Below, piece by piece: positions 26,369-34,045 of a DNA stretch of 64,000 nucleotides (the stretch's first letter is position 1; every line of letters starts with the position of its first letter). The translations under genes were made by a program, and so were the position numbers. The notes beneath the pieces were generated by a model that was given only the letters and a program-made list of their open reading frames with translations, did not search any database and was not told where the DNA came from. This DNA is from Candidatus Aenigmatarchaeota archaeon. Lineage in GTDB: Archaea; Aenigmatarchaeota; Aenigmatarchaeia; QMZP01. The stretch is taken from positions 1 through 64,000 of the forward strand of contig JACPNN010000015.1 in the NCBI GenBank assembly GCA_016185435.1. The letters are read 5' to 3'.

Positions 26369-26773
26369 TCAAGGGCAAGGCTCTTCAATTATTTCTTTCC
26401 AAGCTTCAGGGGATATTTTTACACCGTCGAGAAGATGCGACAGTTTTTCTATCGCCTCATTTACAATATCCCTCCCCCTTTTTTTGCCTGCTCTGAAATA
26501 TGCGCCTTTAAAATACCCCTCTTCCATCAGAGGCTTCCTGAGTTCTTCGGTCTCTGCATATTCAGGGCTGTTTCTCGCCCGTTGTTGATAGAGAACCCTC
26601 AAATATCCTTCTGCCACATTACGTCGGTCAAAATCACTTCCATCGAATACAATATTCCAAAGTGTTTCTTCATAGTGTTCCGCAAGTTCAAGATACCTCC
26701 TTAAGTCGTTTGTCCTGTTCCCCCTCAAAAGCTCCATTTCCAGTTCCCTCAACGTAGACGGGTCGTAAGCCAT
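26369..26773 (-). CDS. hypothetical helical protein
   Basis: A 134-residue, charged, largely helical protein (RNVAEGYLRVLYQQRARNSPEY in the middle). No signal or membrane segment. No family recognised. Composition and length suggest a real gene; it precedes the EamA gene on the same strand. Confidence 0.55.
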   Translation of the reverse strand: MAYDPSTLRELEMELLRGNRTNDLRRYLELAEHYEETLWNIVFDGSDFDRRNVAEGYLRVLYQQRARNSPEYAETEELRKPLMEEGYFKGAYFRAGKKRGRDIVNEAIEKLSHLLDGVKISPEAWKEIIEEPCP

Positions 26774-27139
26774 GATTAGATTTTAGAACAATAGATTTAT
26801 AATGGAATGCCCTTTATGTAATGTCTCACATAGACAGGAAAGAGAAGCGTTTTCATAGACATAGACACTCCCCTTCCGTCTTGGAGCCACACGCAAGTTG
26901 AAAAGGTCACATCTCATCTAGTAGCGAAATTCAGTTAGGCGATAATTGTCAAAAAAGGCGAAAAGGTGACCCTCCTTGTAGCACCAATGGATGGTTTCTA
27001 CAATGGGGGGCAGAGGAGAGGACAACTCAGGCAAAACCCAGATGAGGCTTGCCCTTGTCGCGCCTGAGGAAGAGATGGCCCTTGTCCCGGGGCTGTTTGC
27101 GGAGCTGTTCAGGGGATATGAGGGGCAGAGATAGACAGT
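26774..27139. other. intergenic region with small ORF fragment ending in ELFRGYEGQR
   Basis: A possible 43-codon frame from about 27003 to 27134 encodes VAPEEEMALVPGLFAELF then RGYEGQR and stops. The last nine codons are the 27-bp repeat also present at 28350-28376. No ribosome site and no recognisable family; it may be a gene tail left by rearrangement. Confidence 0.35.
27102..27128 (+). repeat. 27-bp direct repeat, left copy flanking HEPN-MNT
   Basis: GAGCTGTTCAGGGGATAT followed by GAGGGGCAG is identical at 27102-27128 and 28350-28376. The copies bracket the minus-strand HEPN-MNT operon and its promoter with only 11 bp left over on the MNT side. Confidence 0.8.
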
Positions 27140-27793
27140 TTACCGCTTTTGCTGTCCGTACTCTTTTACCCATATCTCCCTGATCTCCGGCGTCAGCCTG
27201 AAGGAGACAAAAAGCTTCTGCAATTCCCGGGATTTTTCTATGGGGCAGAGGATTGCATTCTTGCCTATTTTCAGCCCGCCTGCCTCCTGCAGGTAGCCTG
27301 CTGTCCTGTATTCCTTTCCCTTCCTTTTCTGGGAGTAACCGAAAAGCCTTCTGACGAACAGGGATTTGTCCCTGCCGCTGAGCTCTGACATGTCATACGA
27401 AAAGAGGGAGAAATGCCTCAATCCTTCTTTAATTCCGCTATATTTTCCGTATAGGCTTATGCCTGTGCTAATTATTTCATTCCTTATCGCCTGCCATCTG
27501 TAGGTTCCAAGGCTGCCGACTATGCATTTGATCGGCATTTCCATCCCCATCAGGGACCACTTCTTCTCAACAATTGCATAGAACCTCTTCTCCGCATCTT
27601 TGATAATGCTTTCCGCCTTCGTTATGACTTCTTCTGAACTGACATCTATGAAGACGTCTATGTCGCTTTCCTTATCGTACTCCCCTGTGGCCACAGAGCC
27701 GAAAAGTATCGCATTTTTTATGTACCTTCTGGCCTCCGTATTGCTGAAAACAATTTCCAGGAAGTTATACACATAAGGAAGAGGGTCTTTCAT
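27140..27793 (-). CDS. MNT-type nucleotidyltransferase
   Basis: A 217-residue protein. LFGSVATGEYDKESDIDVF matches GSX10DXD of minimal nucleotidyltransferases, early in the protein. The C-terminal half is unusual and lysine-rich (RRLFGYSQKRKGKEYR). A longer frame opens at 27853, but ATG 27793 overlaps the HEPN stop as ATGA. It pairs with the HEPN gene upstream and probably modifies it. Confidence 0.8.
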   Translation of the reverse strand: MKDPLPYVYNFLEIVFSNTEARRYIKNAILFGSVATGEYDKESDIDVFIDVSSEEVITKAESIIKDAEKRFYAIVEKKWSLMGMEMPIKCIVGSLGTYRWQAIRNEIISTGISLYGKYSGIKEGLRHFSLFSYDMSELSGRDKSLFVRRLFGYSQKRKGKEYRTAGYLQEAGGLKIGKNAILCPIEKSRELQKLFVSFRLTPEIREIWVKEYGQQKR

Positions 27794-28194
27794 ATTGTTT
27801 CTCCTATTATCTCCTCGACAATCTCTCTGATTTTGTAGGCAGCCTTTATGCAATCCTCAACGATCTGCCTTTCCCTTTCCCTGCCATAGCACAGGATAGA
27901 TCTAAACCTTTCCTGATTCACAAGCAGAGGCAATAGTTTTGCCTTGTGCGGAAAATCAAAGCTGAATTTTTCGCTTGCAATTTTCTCAGATGCGAAGAAC
28001 CTGTGATTTACATTGAAGCCTGGGGATATGAGATTCTTTCTGTGCAGCATGAGTGCAAATAGGTCGCATGCAGCCTCTGAGCACGCAAAGCCTACAAGCT
28101 TCTGCATCTCGACTAGTGTGCCTGCCTTTATCTTGTCTTCCACATCTCTGAACAGGCTTTTGATGCTCTTGATATGTTCATCTGCGCTTGGCAT
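27790..28194 (-). CDS. HEPN-like partner of the MNT gene
   Basis: A 134-residue helical protein with GFACSEAACDLFALMLHRK and a C-terminal helix KAAYKIREIVEEII, consistent with the HEPN fold. First gene of the two-gene module; its stop overlaps the MNT start. The RX4-6H RNase motif is not obvious. Assignment rests partly on the pairing. Confidence 0.6.
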   Translation of the reverse strand: MPSADEHIKSIKSLFRDVEDKIKAGTLVEMQKLVGFACSEAACDLFALMLHRKNLISPGFNVNHRFFASEKIASEKFSFDFPHKAKLLPLLVNQERFRSILCYGRERERQIVEDCIKAAYKIREIVEEIIGETI

Positions 28195-28204
28195 GGTTTA
28201 ATTT

Positions 28205-28300
28205 TGGGCATAGGGATTTATAAACTTTACATAATAGATTACATAATTTACATAATTCGTTACATAAATTTATGCAATGAATTTCATAAAATATGTAATT
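28205..28300 (-). promoter_or_regulatory. AT-rich promoter with repeated TTACATAA words
   Basis: On the minus strand the HEPN gene is preceded by a TATA-like GTTTATAAATC (28216-28226 region) and then iterated ATTATGTAA/TTACATAAT words (at least four between 28229 and 28300). Such iteration close to a TA promoter suggests a cooperative autoregulatory operator. Confidence 0.5.
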
Positions 28301-28349
28301 TATCACATACTGCACAATCACCTTTGCATCCTCAAAAAAAGCTCCTGAA

Positions 28350-28376
28350 GAGCTGTTCAGGGGATATGAGGGGCAG
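28350..28376 (+). repeat. 27-bp direct repeat, right copy flanking HEPN-MNT
   Basis: Identical to 27102-27128. Both are followed within ten bases by GCAGAGATA. See the left copy. Confidence 0.8.
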
Positions 28377-28475
28377 TGGATGCAGAGATAAGCTTGCCTT
28401 CTGATTTTTGCATAACTGATTTCCTGCGTTTACAAAAAAATCATAAAACAAGCAACTCATTTCATGCTGCCTTTG

Positions 28476-29765
28476 TCACTTGTATTTCCTTTTCCCTCCT
28501 GCATACAGGTTTTTGGTGACATATGTTGATTTCGACACATATGTGCCTGATCCTTCATCAAGGAATGTATGCGAAGCCGGGGGCCTGTATATCTCCATTT
28601 CCCCGGTTTCGGCTACAGAAGCTGATGGAAGGGAAAAGGCGACATTGGGAGGCGTGTAAGGGGTTATTGGGGCAGGCGTGCTGATGCTTGTCGGAAATGT
28701 CCAGAGGAGCTCGCCCCTGGTGTTTATGGCATACAGGTTGCAGTCCCATGAGCCGAAGTAGAGGACGCCTTCATGTGGCACAGGCCTGTTGATCACTTTT
28801 CCCTGGGTGGGGAATTTCCACTTCAGCTTGCCGTCAAGGGTGAGGGCATACACGTTGAAGTCTGCACAGCCGAAATATATCCCGCCTTCATAGACTGTCG
28901 GCGGATATACCACATAATCTTCTATCGGGAATTTCCACAGGAGCTTCCCGTCAAGGGAAAATGCATAGAGGCTATCGTCCTGCGAGGAAAAATAGACAAT
29001 GCCGCCCTCTATTCCTGTAGCCCTTGACCTGATTATCCCCTTTGTCGCGTATTGCCACAGGATTCTGCCATTAGAATCTATCGCATAAAAATTGCCGTCA
29101 GACGAGCCGAAATAGATGATGCCGTTTGCGGCCCTTGGAGAGCCCACGACACCACCCGTCGGGAAGCTGAAAATCTCATTCCCTTTCACGTCAACCGCAT
29201 ACAGGTTCCTGTCGAAAGAGCCTATGTATATGGCATTCTCATGCACAGCAGGATCGCTTATTATGGGGCCCTTTGTGGCAAATTTCCACAGAAGCTTTCC
29301 TTTCCTGTCCAGGCAGTACAGCTGGTGATCCTCGCATCCGAAATAGATTCTGCCATCATGCAGGAGCGCCTTCGAAGCTATGCTGCCTCCGGCCTCAAAT
29401 TTCCAGAGGAGCCTGCCTTTCAGGTCCAGAGCATACACATTCCTGTCCAGTGACCCGAAGACTATCATCTCGTTTGACACCGATATGTCTCCCACATTGG
29501 GTCCGTTGGTCGAAAACCTCCAGATCTCCTTTCCCTTCAGGCTTACCGCATACAGATTGTGGTCGCAGCAGGAGAAATATATCACATCCCTGTGGATTGC
29601 AGGAAGGCAGTCTATGCTGCCTCCCGTGCCTGTGTTGAAAAGGATCGACTGGTCAGGATATTCCCTCGCATGGGCCAGCAGCTTGACGGATTCAAGCCTG
29701 TTCATTATCTCGCTGCTCTCGCCGGGCACACTGGCTGTAAAACGGCTCTCCATATACCTGGACAT
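28476..29765 (-). CDS. eight-bladed PQQ-type beta-propeller, paralogue 1
   Basis: A 429-residue protein made of eight repeats of about 38 residues, each with the tryptophan-docking pattern G-K-x-L-W-K-F (GKEIWRF, GRLLWKF, GKLLWKF and so on) and Y-F-G-S/C-x-D. No signal peptide or membrane segment, so it should be cytoplasmic, unlike classical PQQ enzymes. A conserved tail follows the propeller: GTYVSKSTYVTKNLYAGG then KRKYK. Two more copies lie at 32371 and 34042. Possibly a scaffold; ligand unknown. Confidence 0.85.
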   Translation of the reverse strand: MSRYMESRFTASVPGESSEIMNRLESVKLLAHAREYPDQSILFNTGTGGSIDCLPAIHRDVIYFSCCDHNLYAVSLKGKEIWRFSTNGPNVGDISVSNEMIVFGSLDRNVYALDLKGRLLWKFEAGGSIASKALLHDGRIYFGCEDHQLYCLDRKGKLLWKFATKGPIISDPAVHENAIYIGSFDRNLYAVDVKGNEIFSFPTGGVVGSPRAANGIIYFGSSDGNFYAIDSNGRILWQYATKGIIRSRATGIEGGIVYFSSQDDSLYAFSLDGKLLWKFPIEDYVVYPPTVYEGGIYFGCADFNVYALTLDGKLKWKFPTQGKVINRPVPHEGVLYFGSWDCNLYAINTRGELLWTFPTSISTPAPITPYTPPNVAFSLPSASVAETGEMEIYRPPASHTFLDEGSGTYVSKSTYVTKNLYAGGKRKYK

Positions 29766-29868
29766 ATTAAAGGTATACGATGTCTCTTTAAATCATTGCT
29801 TGTGCTTCTTTCCTGTATAAAGGCTCTTGGAAATCAAAATCCGAATTCCCTGAAATTCCAGTCAAAGC

Positions 29869-30519
29869 CTACTTTTTTCCCAGCCTCTCCATAAATTCCC
29901 TGCACATACTTCTCGTCTCCTTCAGCGTCTTCTCAGGCACATCGATATGGAAATCGTGCACAAGGTCGTCAAGGAAATCGTGGAGGTACAGGGAAAAGCG
30001 GAAGTCGCCATGCTCAGACTGCCATCTGCATTCCTTGATAATGATGTCCCAGTTCACGTTTATTTCATTGATAATGGAAGCAGCATCCTGCCTGTCGCCT
30101 GGCCTGTCTGTCATGCATTTCGAGATAATAATGTCTTCAGGGGAAATGACAGATACTGTAAGGCTGCCGAACTCTATTTTTTCCCTTATCCTGTCCAGCA
30201 TCCCCTGCGATATTGTGAGCCTGAAGACTTTGCCATCGAAAATATCCACCACATATTCCCCCATCTCCAGCCTGCAGGGTTCCCTCTCATTCTCTTTTCC
30301 TGGCACGAATGTTTGCCTGAAACCTGCCCTTTCAAGGACGCTGGCCAGATACTTCCTTTCATTCTCAAAAAGCGCCACTAAGTCTATGTCCTTTGTTGCC
30401 TTTTTCGAGAAATTGTAGAAAAGCATGGCCGATCCGCCTATCACAAGCACTTCAACCTTCTTCTTGCACTGCTCAGCCATCAGCTTGAACAGCTTAAGCT
30501 GGCGATCCAAGTTAATCAT
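29869..30519 (-). CDS. AbiEii-like nucleotidyltransferase (toxin)
   Basis: A 216-residue protein. VEVLVIGGSAMLFYNFSKK followed by ATKDIDLV is the nucleotidyltransferase core of the AbiEii/DUF6036-like group, and SPEDIIISKC plus the DRQDAASII segment fit the same group. It begins one base after the stop of the upstream regulator. In type IV TA systems such transferases are toxins repressed and neutralised by the partner. Confidence 0.7.
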   Translation of the reverse strand: MINLDRQLKLFKLMAEQCKKKVEVLVIGGSAMLFYNFSKKATKDIDLVALFENERKYLASVLERAGFRQTFVPGKENEREPCRLEMGEYVVDIFDGKVFRLTISQGMLDRIREKIEFGSLTVSVISPEDIIISKCMTDRPGDRQDAASIINEINVNWDIIIKECRWQSEHGDFRFSLYLHDFLDDLVHDFHIDVPEKTLKETRSMCREFMERLGKK

Positions 30520-30520
30520 T

Positions 30521-31147
30521 CTATCTCCTGAGCCTGTCAAAATCTGACATACTGAAAGGTATGAAGACCCCCCATTTGTGCTGTATATCAGCAAAGTCAG
30601 ACGACTTCATTGGAGGGATTATGTATTTCTTCTTTAACGGGGCTCTCATCATGCTCTTCAATATCCTCCCGTCAATTCTTGGCAGCCTGAAGAATTTCCT
30701 TGCAAGGGCATATAATGCTCCGACATGCCTTTCCAGCCTCTCATGCTTTGCAAGCCTATAAAGCAGGCTGAAATCCCCAACTTTTCTGAAAAGCTCCAGG
30801 GATGCCAGAACCACCCTGTAATCTTTTGTGAGAAGGGCCCATATGATCACTTCTTCTGCCCTGACATCTCTTCCGTATACCTTCTGGACATAGGGAAACT
30901 GTATTCCAATGGATGAATTCTCATTCAATACCTCAAAAAAGCCCTTGCTGCCCACAGGCCTCAGCTGCAGGGGGGATATCTCATACAGCCTTTTGCCCCT
31001 CTTTCCCCGGCTTGTCTTTACATATCCTTCCTTTCTCATCAGATGTAGATAGACTGCAGCAGTCTTCTTATGGATATTCATAAGGCTGGCAAAGCCCTCA
31101 AGCGTGTGCAGGCCTTCTGCCTTTTTTGCCATTTTCCTCCAGTCCAT
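30521..31147 (-). CDS. AbiEi-like winged-helix protein (antitoxin/repressor)
   Basis: A 208-residue protein. The N-terminal 65 residues are a winged helix (LEGFASLMNIHKKTAAVYLH, KEGYVKTSRGKRGKRLYEI). The rest is helical and carries EEVIIWALLTKDYRVVLASL, as in AbiEi-type partners. First gene of the pair with the nucleotidyltransferase at 29869. It likely binds its own promoter at 31150-31220. Confidence 0.65.
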   Translation of the reverse strand: MDWRKMAKKAEGLHTLEGFASLMNIHKKTAAVYLHLMRKEGYVKTSRGKRGKRLYEISPLQLRPVGSKGFFEVLNENSSIGIQFPYVQKVYGRDVRAEEVIIWALLTKDYRVVLASLELFRKVGDFSLLYRLAKHERLERHVGALYALARKFFRLPRIDGRILKSMMRAPLKKKYIIPPMKSSDFADIQHKWGVFIPFSMSDFDRLRR

Positions 31148-31149
31148 AC

Positions 31150-31225
31150 TGCTTCTCCTTATAGAGTTTAGATTATTTTTTGTTATTCTGATAAATAATG
31201 TAGATTTACATATATATAAAGATTA
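31150..31225 (-). promoter_or_regulatory. AT-rich promoter upstream of the AbiE-like pair
   Basis: The minus strand upstream of 31147 has TTTATATATATGTAAATC (about 31202-31221), a TATA-like box, and several AT-rich words. No clear palindrome is seen. Confidence 0.4.
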
Positions 31226-31272
31226 AGATCCAGAAATGACATTCCTTTGGCCATCAATCGGAAAAAAATAGA

Positions 31273-31356
31273 TTACTTGTACTTCCTCTTCTTGCCTGCA
31301 TACAGGCTCTTGCTGACGTATGCCGGCTTTGAAATGTATGTGCTTTCGCCTTTTTC
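31273..31356 (-). pseudogene. detached 3' tail of a PQQ-propeller gene
   Basis: On the minus strand this encodes GESTYISKPAYVSKSLYAGK then KRKYK and a TAA. It matches the last 27 codons of the propeller genes (GSSTYVSKSTYVSKSLYAGK). No propeller coding sequence precedes it. With the intact tail at 32371 it brackets the HTH-MNT/HEPN module. Confidence 0.75.
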
Positions 31357-31365
31357 TGAGTTGCG

Positions 31366-31402
31366 ATAAATTTATATAGCAGGTGATATAAAAATATATC
31401 AG
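31366..31402 (+). promoter_or_regulatory. TATA box and perfect palindromic operator for HTH-MNT/HEPN
   Basis: GATAAATTTATATAGC holds the TATA-like box. TGATATA-AAAA-TATATCA at 31384-31401 is a perfect 7-bp inverted repeat ending one base before the ATG. Its place between TATA and start suits repression by the HTH of the first gene product. Confidence 0.6.
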
Positions 31403-31927
31403 ATGATAAAAAATTATACCACCTACAGGATTTTGCAGCTTTTTTTCGACTGTCCTACAAAGAGCTTTCATCTGAGGGAGATATGCAGGCTGACCAAGCT
31501 GGGCATGCCTTCTGTAAGGAACCATGTAAAAAAGCTGGAAAAATGGGGCTTCATAATGAGAAAGAAATCAGGTGTTTATGAGGGCTATATATCAGATAGG
31601 AGCGAAATGTTCAAAATTTACAAGAGGAATGACATGCTGATTAGGCTGAAGGAATCAGGATTAATTGAATTCTTGGTGGAGACTTTCATACCGGATGCCG
31701 TGGTGCTCTTCGGCTCTGCTGCAAGAGGAGAGGACATCGAAAGCAGCGACATAGACCTCCTTTTGATAGCAAAGGAGAAGGAAGTTGATCTGAAAAGATT
31801 CAAGAAGGATCTCAAAAGGAATATAAGCCTCCATTTTGAAGGAAAGGTCTCGTACATACCCAAAGAACTGCTTAACAATATAATCAATGGTATTGTGGTT
31901 TACGGCTATTTGAGAGTGTTTGAATGA
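31403..31927 (+). CDS. HTH-MNT nucleotidyltransferase
   Basis: A 174-residue protein. Residues 1-70 are a winged helix (FHLREICRLTKLGMPSVRNHV). Residues 95-165 are a minimal nucleotidyltransferase with LFGSAARGEDIESSDIDLL (GSX10DXD). It is likely the antitoxin and repressor of the module. Stop overlaps the HEPN start as ATGA. Confidence 0.85.
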   Translation: MIKNYTTYRILQLFFDCPTKSFHLREICRLTKLGMPSVRNHVKKLEKWGFIMRKKSGVYEGYISDRSEMFKIYKRNDMLIRLKESGLIEFLVETFIPDAVVLFGSAARGEDIESSDIDLLLIAKEKEVDLKRFKKDLKRNISLHFEGKVSYIPKELLNNIINGIVVYGYLRVFE

Positions 31928-32352
31928 AATTGTGGTCTGAAGCACAGGAAGATGTAAGGAAAGTAAAGCCTGACAGAGAGATGGCCAGATCGATGGTGAA
32001 GATGATTGAGGTCAGGATGAAAGAACTGGAACCCAAGGATAGGAAGGAGTTCGCATCCCTTGTTGTGGAAGACTACTATGAGATTATCAAGGAGGCTGTA
32101 ACGGCCCTGATGGCGACTGATGGCTACAAAACATTGAGTCATGATGTCCTGATAGGATATCTGAAAGAATTCTTCCCACAATTTTCGGAATACGAAATCA
32201 GTCTGGCAGACCATCTCAGGCAACTGAGAAACAAAATTGCCTACAAAGGATTCTTTGTCAATCCGGACTTTCTTGAAAGGAACGAGGAAAAAATTAAGGC
32301 ACTTGCGCTCAAGCTGATAGCTATCTTAAGGGAGAGGCTGGCATCGGAGTGA
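31924..32352 (+). CDS. HEPN-domain partner
   Basis: A 142-residue helical protein, HEPN-like, with EDYYEIIKEAVTALMATDGY and HLRQLRNKIAYKG. The last segment aligns with the HEPN RNx(L/I)xH loop but has Tyr where the catalytic His should be, so RNase activity is doubtful. It stops 19 bp before the end of the convergent propeller gene. Confidence 0.75.
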   Translation: MKLWSEAQEDVRKVKPDREMARSMVKMIEVRMKELEPKDRKEFASLVVEDYYEIIKEAVTALMATDGYKTLSHDVLIGYLKEFFPQFSEYEISLADHLRQLRNKIAYKGFFVNPDFLERNEEKIKALALKLIAILRERLASE

Positions 32353-32370
32353 ATTTTTGAGGTATGCGTG

Positions 32371-33657
32371 TTATTTATACTTCCTCTTCTTCCCGGCATA
32401 CAGGCTCTTGCTGACGTATGTTGATTTCGACACATATGTGCTGGAGCCTTCGTCGAGAACTATTTGTGAAGTTTGGGGCTTGTAGATTTCAAGAGACTCT
32501 GTTTCCAAAGATTGTGTTTTGGGAACGTTGAAGGCCACGTTTTCAGGCGTGTATGGAGCAAATGGCGCTGGCGTTCCGATGCTGCTGCTGAATGTCCACA
32601 AAAGCTTGCCTTCGGTTGTCACAGCATATAATCTGCAGTCCCACGAACCGAAATACAGCACACCATCCAATGCAGAGGGCTGGTTGACAACAGGCCCATG
32701 GGTTGGGAATTTCCATTTCACCCTTCCGACAAGGGAAAGGCAATACAAATTGTGGTCCTGGCAGCCTATGTAAAGATGGCCTTTGTAAAGAATTGGAGGA
32801 TAAACGCAGTAGTCATCAAGCATGATTTTCCATAAAAGTCTTCCATCTGGGGCCAATGCATACAGGTTGTCGTCGAGGGAGGAAAAATATATTATGTCGC
32901 CAATGATTCCCAAAGCCCTTGGTCTTATAGGGCCATTTGCGCTGAACTTCCACAATAAATTTCCTTCACAGCTTACTGAATAAACATTTCCATCTGCAGT
33001 TGGAAAGATAATAGAATCTTTAGCTTCTTTCGGAGAGCCTACCGGGCTCGAGGCTGGGAATTTGAAGACTTCTTTCCCATCAATTGTCAGGCAGTAAAGG
33101 TTCCTGTCAAATGAGCCGAAATAAACTTTTCCGTCATGGATGCACGGATCGCTTACTATCGGCCCATTGGTATTGAATGTCCACAAAAGCCTTCCTTTAA
33201 GGTCCAGGCAGCAGAACTTACCATCCCCTCCGCCGAAAAAGATTTTTTCTCCATTAATCACTACTTTTGATCCTAATGGCCCATTGGCCGCAAATTTCCA
33301 CAACAGAGTCCCATTAAGGCCAACTGCATAAATGTTCTTGTCAAGGGAGGGAAAAACAACCATTTTTTCAGTCACGCTAAAATCGCCAACTATCGGCCCG
33401 TTAGTATTGGCACGCCATAGTTCCTTTCCCCTCAAGGTCAAAGCGTATAGGTTATGATCGCATGACGCGACATATATAATGCGATTGTGGACAACAGGCA
33501 AAGTCTCGATGCTGCCTCCTGTTCCTATATTAAGAACCACAGAAAAATCAGGATATTCTCTGGCATGAGTCTTTGCCTCAACCGCCATTAATCTCAACAT
33601 CATATCGTCTGGTTTATCCTGGCTATACGTGAACTGGGTTTTGACATATTTCGACAT
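32371..33657 (-). CDS. eight-bladed PQQ-type beta-propeller, paralogue 2
   Basis: A 428-residue close paralogue of the gene at 28476, again eight blades (GKELWRANTNGP, GTLLWKFAANGP, GRLLWTFNTNGP and others), no signal peptide, and the tail TYVSKSTYVSKSLYAG then KKRKYK. One blade has lost its Trp (GKEVFKF), as does the same blade in paralogue 1, so the copies descend from one ancestor. Cytoplasmic; function unknown. Confidence 0.85.
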   Translation of the reverse strand: MSKYVKTQFTYSQDKPDDMMLRLMAVEAKTHAREYPDFSVVLNIGTGGSIETLPVVHNRIIYVASCDHNLYALTLRGKELWRANTNGPIVGDFSVTEKMVVFPSLDKNIYAVGLNGTLLWKFAANGPLGSKVVINGEKIFFGGGDGKFCCLDLKGRLLWTFNTNGPIVSDPCIHDGKVYFGSFDRNLYCLTIDGKEVFKFPASSPVGSPKEAKDSIIFPTADGNVYSVSCEGNLLWKFSANGPIRPRALGIIGDIIYFSSLDDNLYALAPDGRLLWKIMLDDYCVYPPILYKGHLYIGCQDHNLYCLSLVGRVKWKFPTHGPVVNQPSALDGVLYFGSWDCRLYAVTTEGKLLWTFSSSIGTPAPFAPYTPENVAFNVPKTQSLETESLEIYKPQTSQIVLDEGSSTYVSKSTYVSKSLYAGKKRKYK

Positions 33658-33698
33658 GATAAAGTCTTGAAAAATGTATTTTTAAACTTAGCTTTGCT

Positions 33699-33765
33699 TT
33701 ATTTGTACTTCCTCTTCTTGCCCGCATACAGGCTCTGGCAATGCATGCTGATTTCGGACAAATGA
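33699..33765 (-). pseudogene. second detached PQQ-propeller tail
   Basis: On the minus strand SLYAGKKRKYK and a TAA are intact; upstream of that the match to the tail coding region decays after about 65 bp. It sits 42 bp before the start of paralogue 2 and, with the end of paralogue 3 at 34042, brackets a broken PIN-domain fragment. Confidence 0.6.
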
Positions 33766-33886
33766 CAGCTTTATAGGCCTTTATGGCAATAACTAATTAT
33801 GAAGCCGAAAGACATCTTTATCAGCCACCGTCTGGATATGATGGTGAAGAGAATAAGATCAAGAAAACTGGTTACAGATGAGATTG

Positions 33887-34045
33887 TCAGATCAGTTCTT
33901 TAGGATGCATTATCCTAATTTCCAGCAGCGTTTCCAGAACCTCATTGTGCACAAGTCTGCTGTCTATGGTGACAAATGTTTTGACATGTTTCTGCCTGGA
34001 ACAGGCAAGGTGGAAAGCATCCATGAAATCAGTCCTGATAGTCAT
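33887..34045 (-). pseudogene. C-terminal fragment of a PIN-domain (VapC-like) toxin
   Basis: The minus strand encodes TDFMDAFHLACSRQKHVK then TFVTIDSRLVHNEVLE and stops at 33887. The D-A-x-H-L-A and F-V-T-x-D motifs are the third and fourth acidic motifs of PIN nucleases. The N-terminal half, with the first acidic residue, is missing. It follows the stop of propeller paralogue 3 directly. A short plus-strand frame at 33799-33903 is probably not coding. Confidence 0.65.

Noticed and set aside
27149-27388. Plus-strand frame opposite the MNT gene
   Set aside because: Shadow frame; Leu/Pro/Phe-rich composition typical of antisense translation.
33799-33903. A 34-codon plus-strand frame (MKPKDIFISHRL...)
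   Set aside because: It overlaps the antisense of the PIN fragment and has no support beyond an ATG; could be an antitoxin remnant but too weak.
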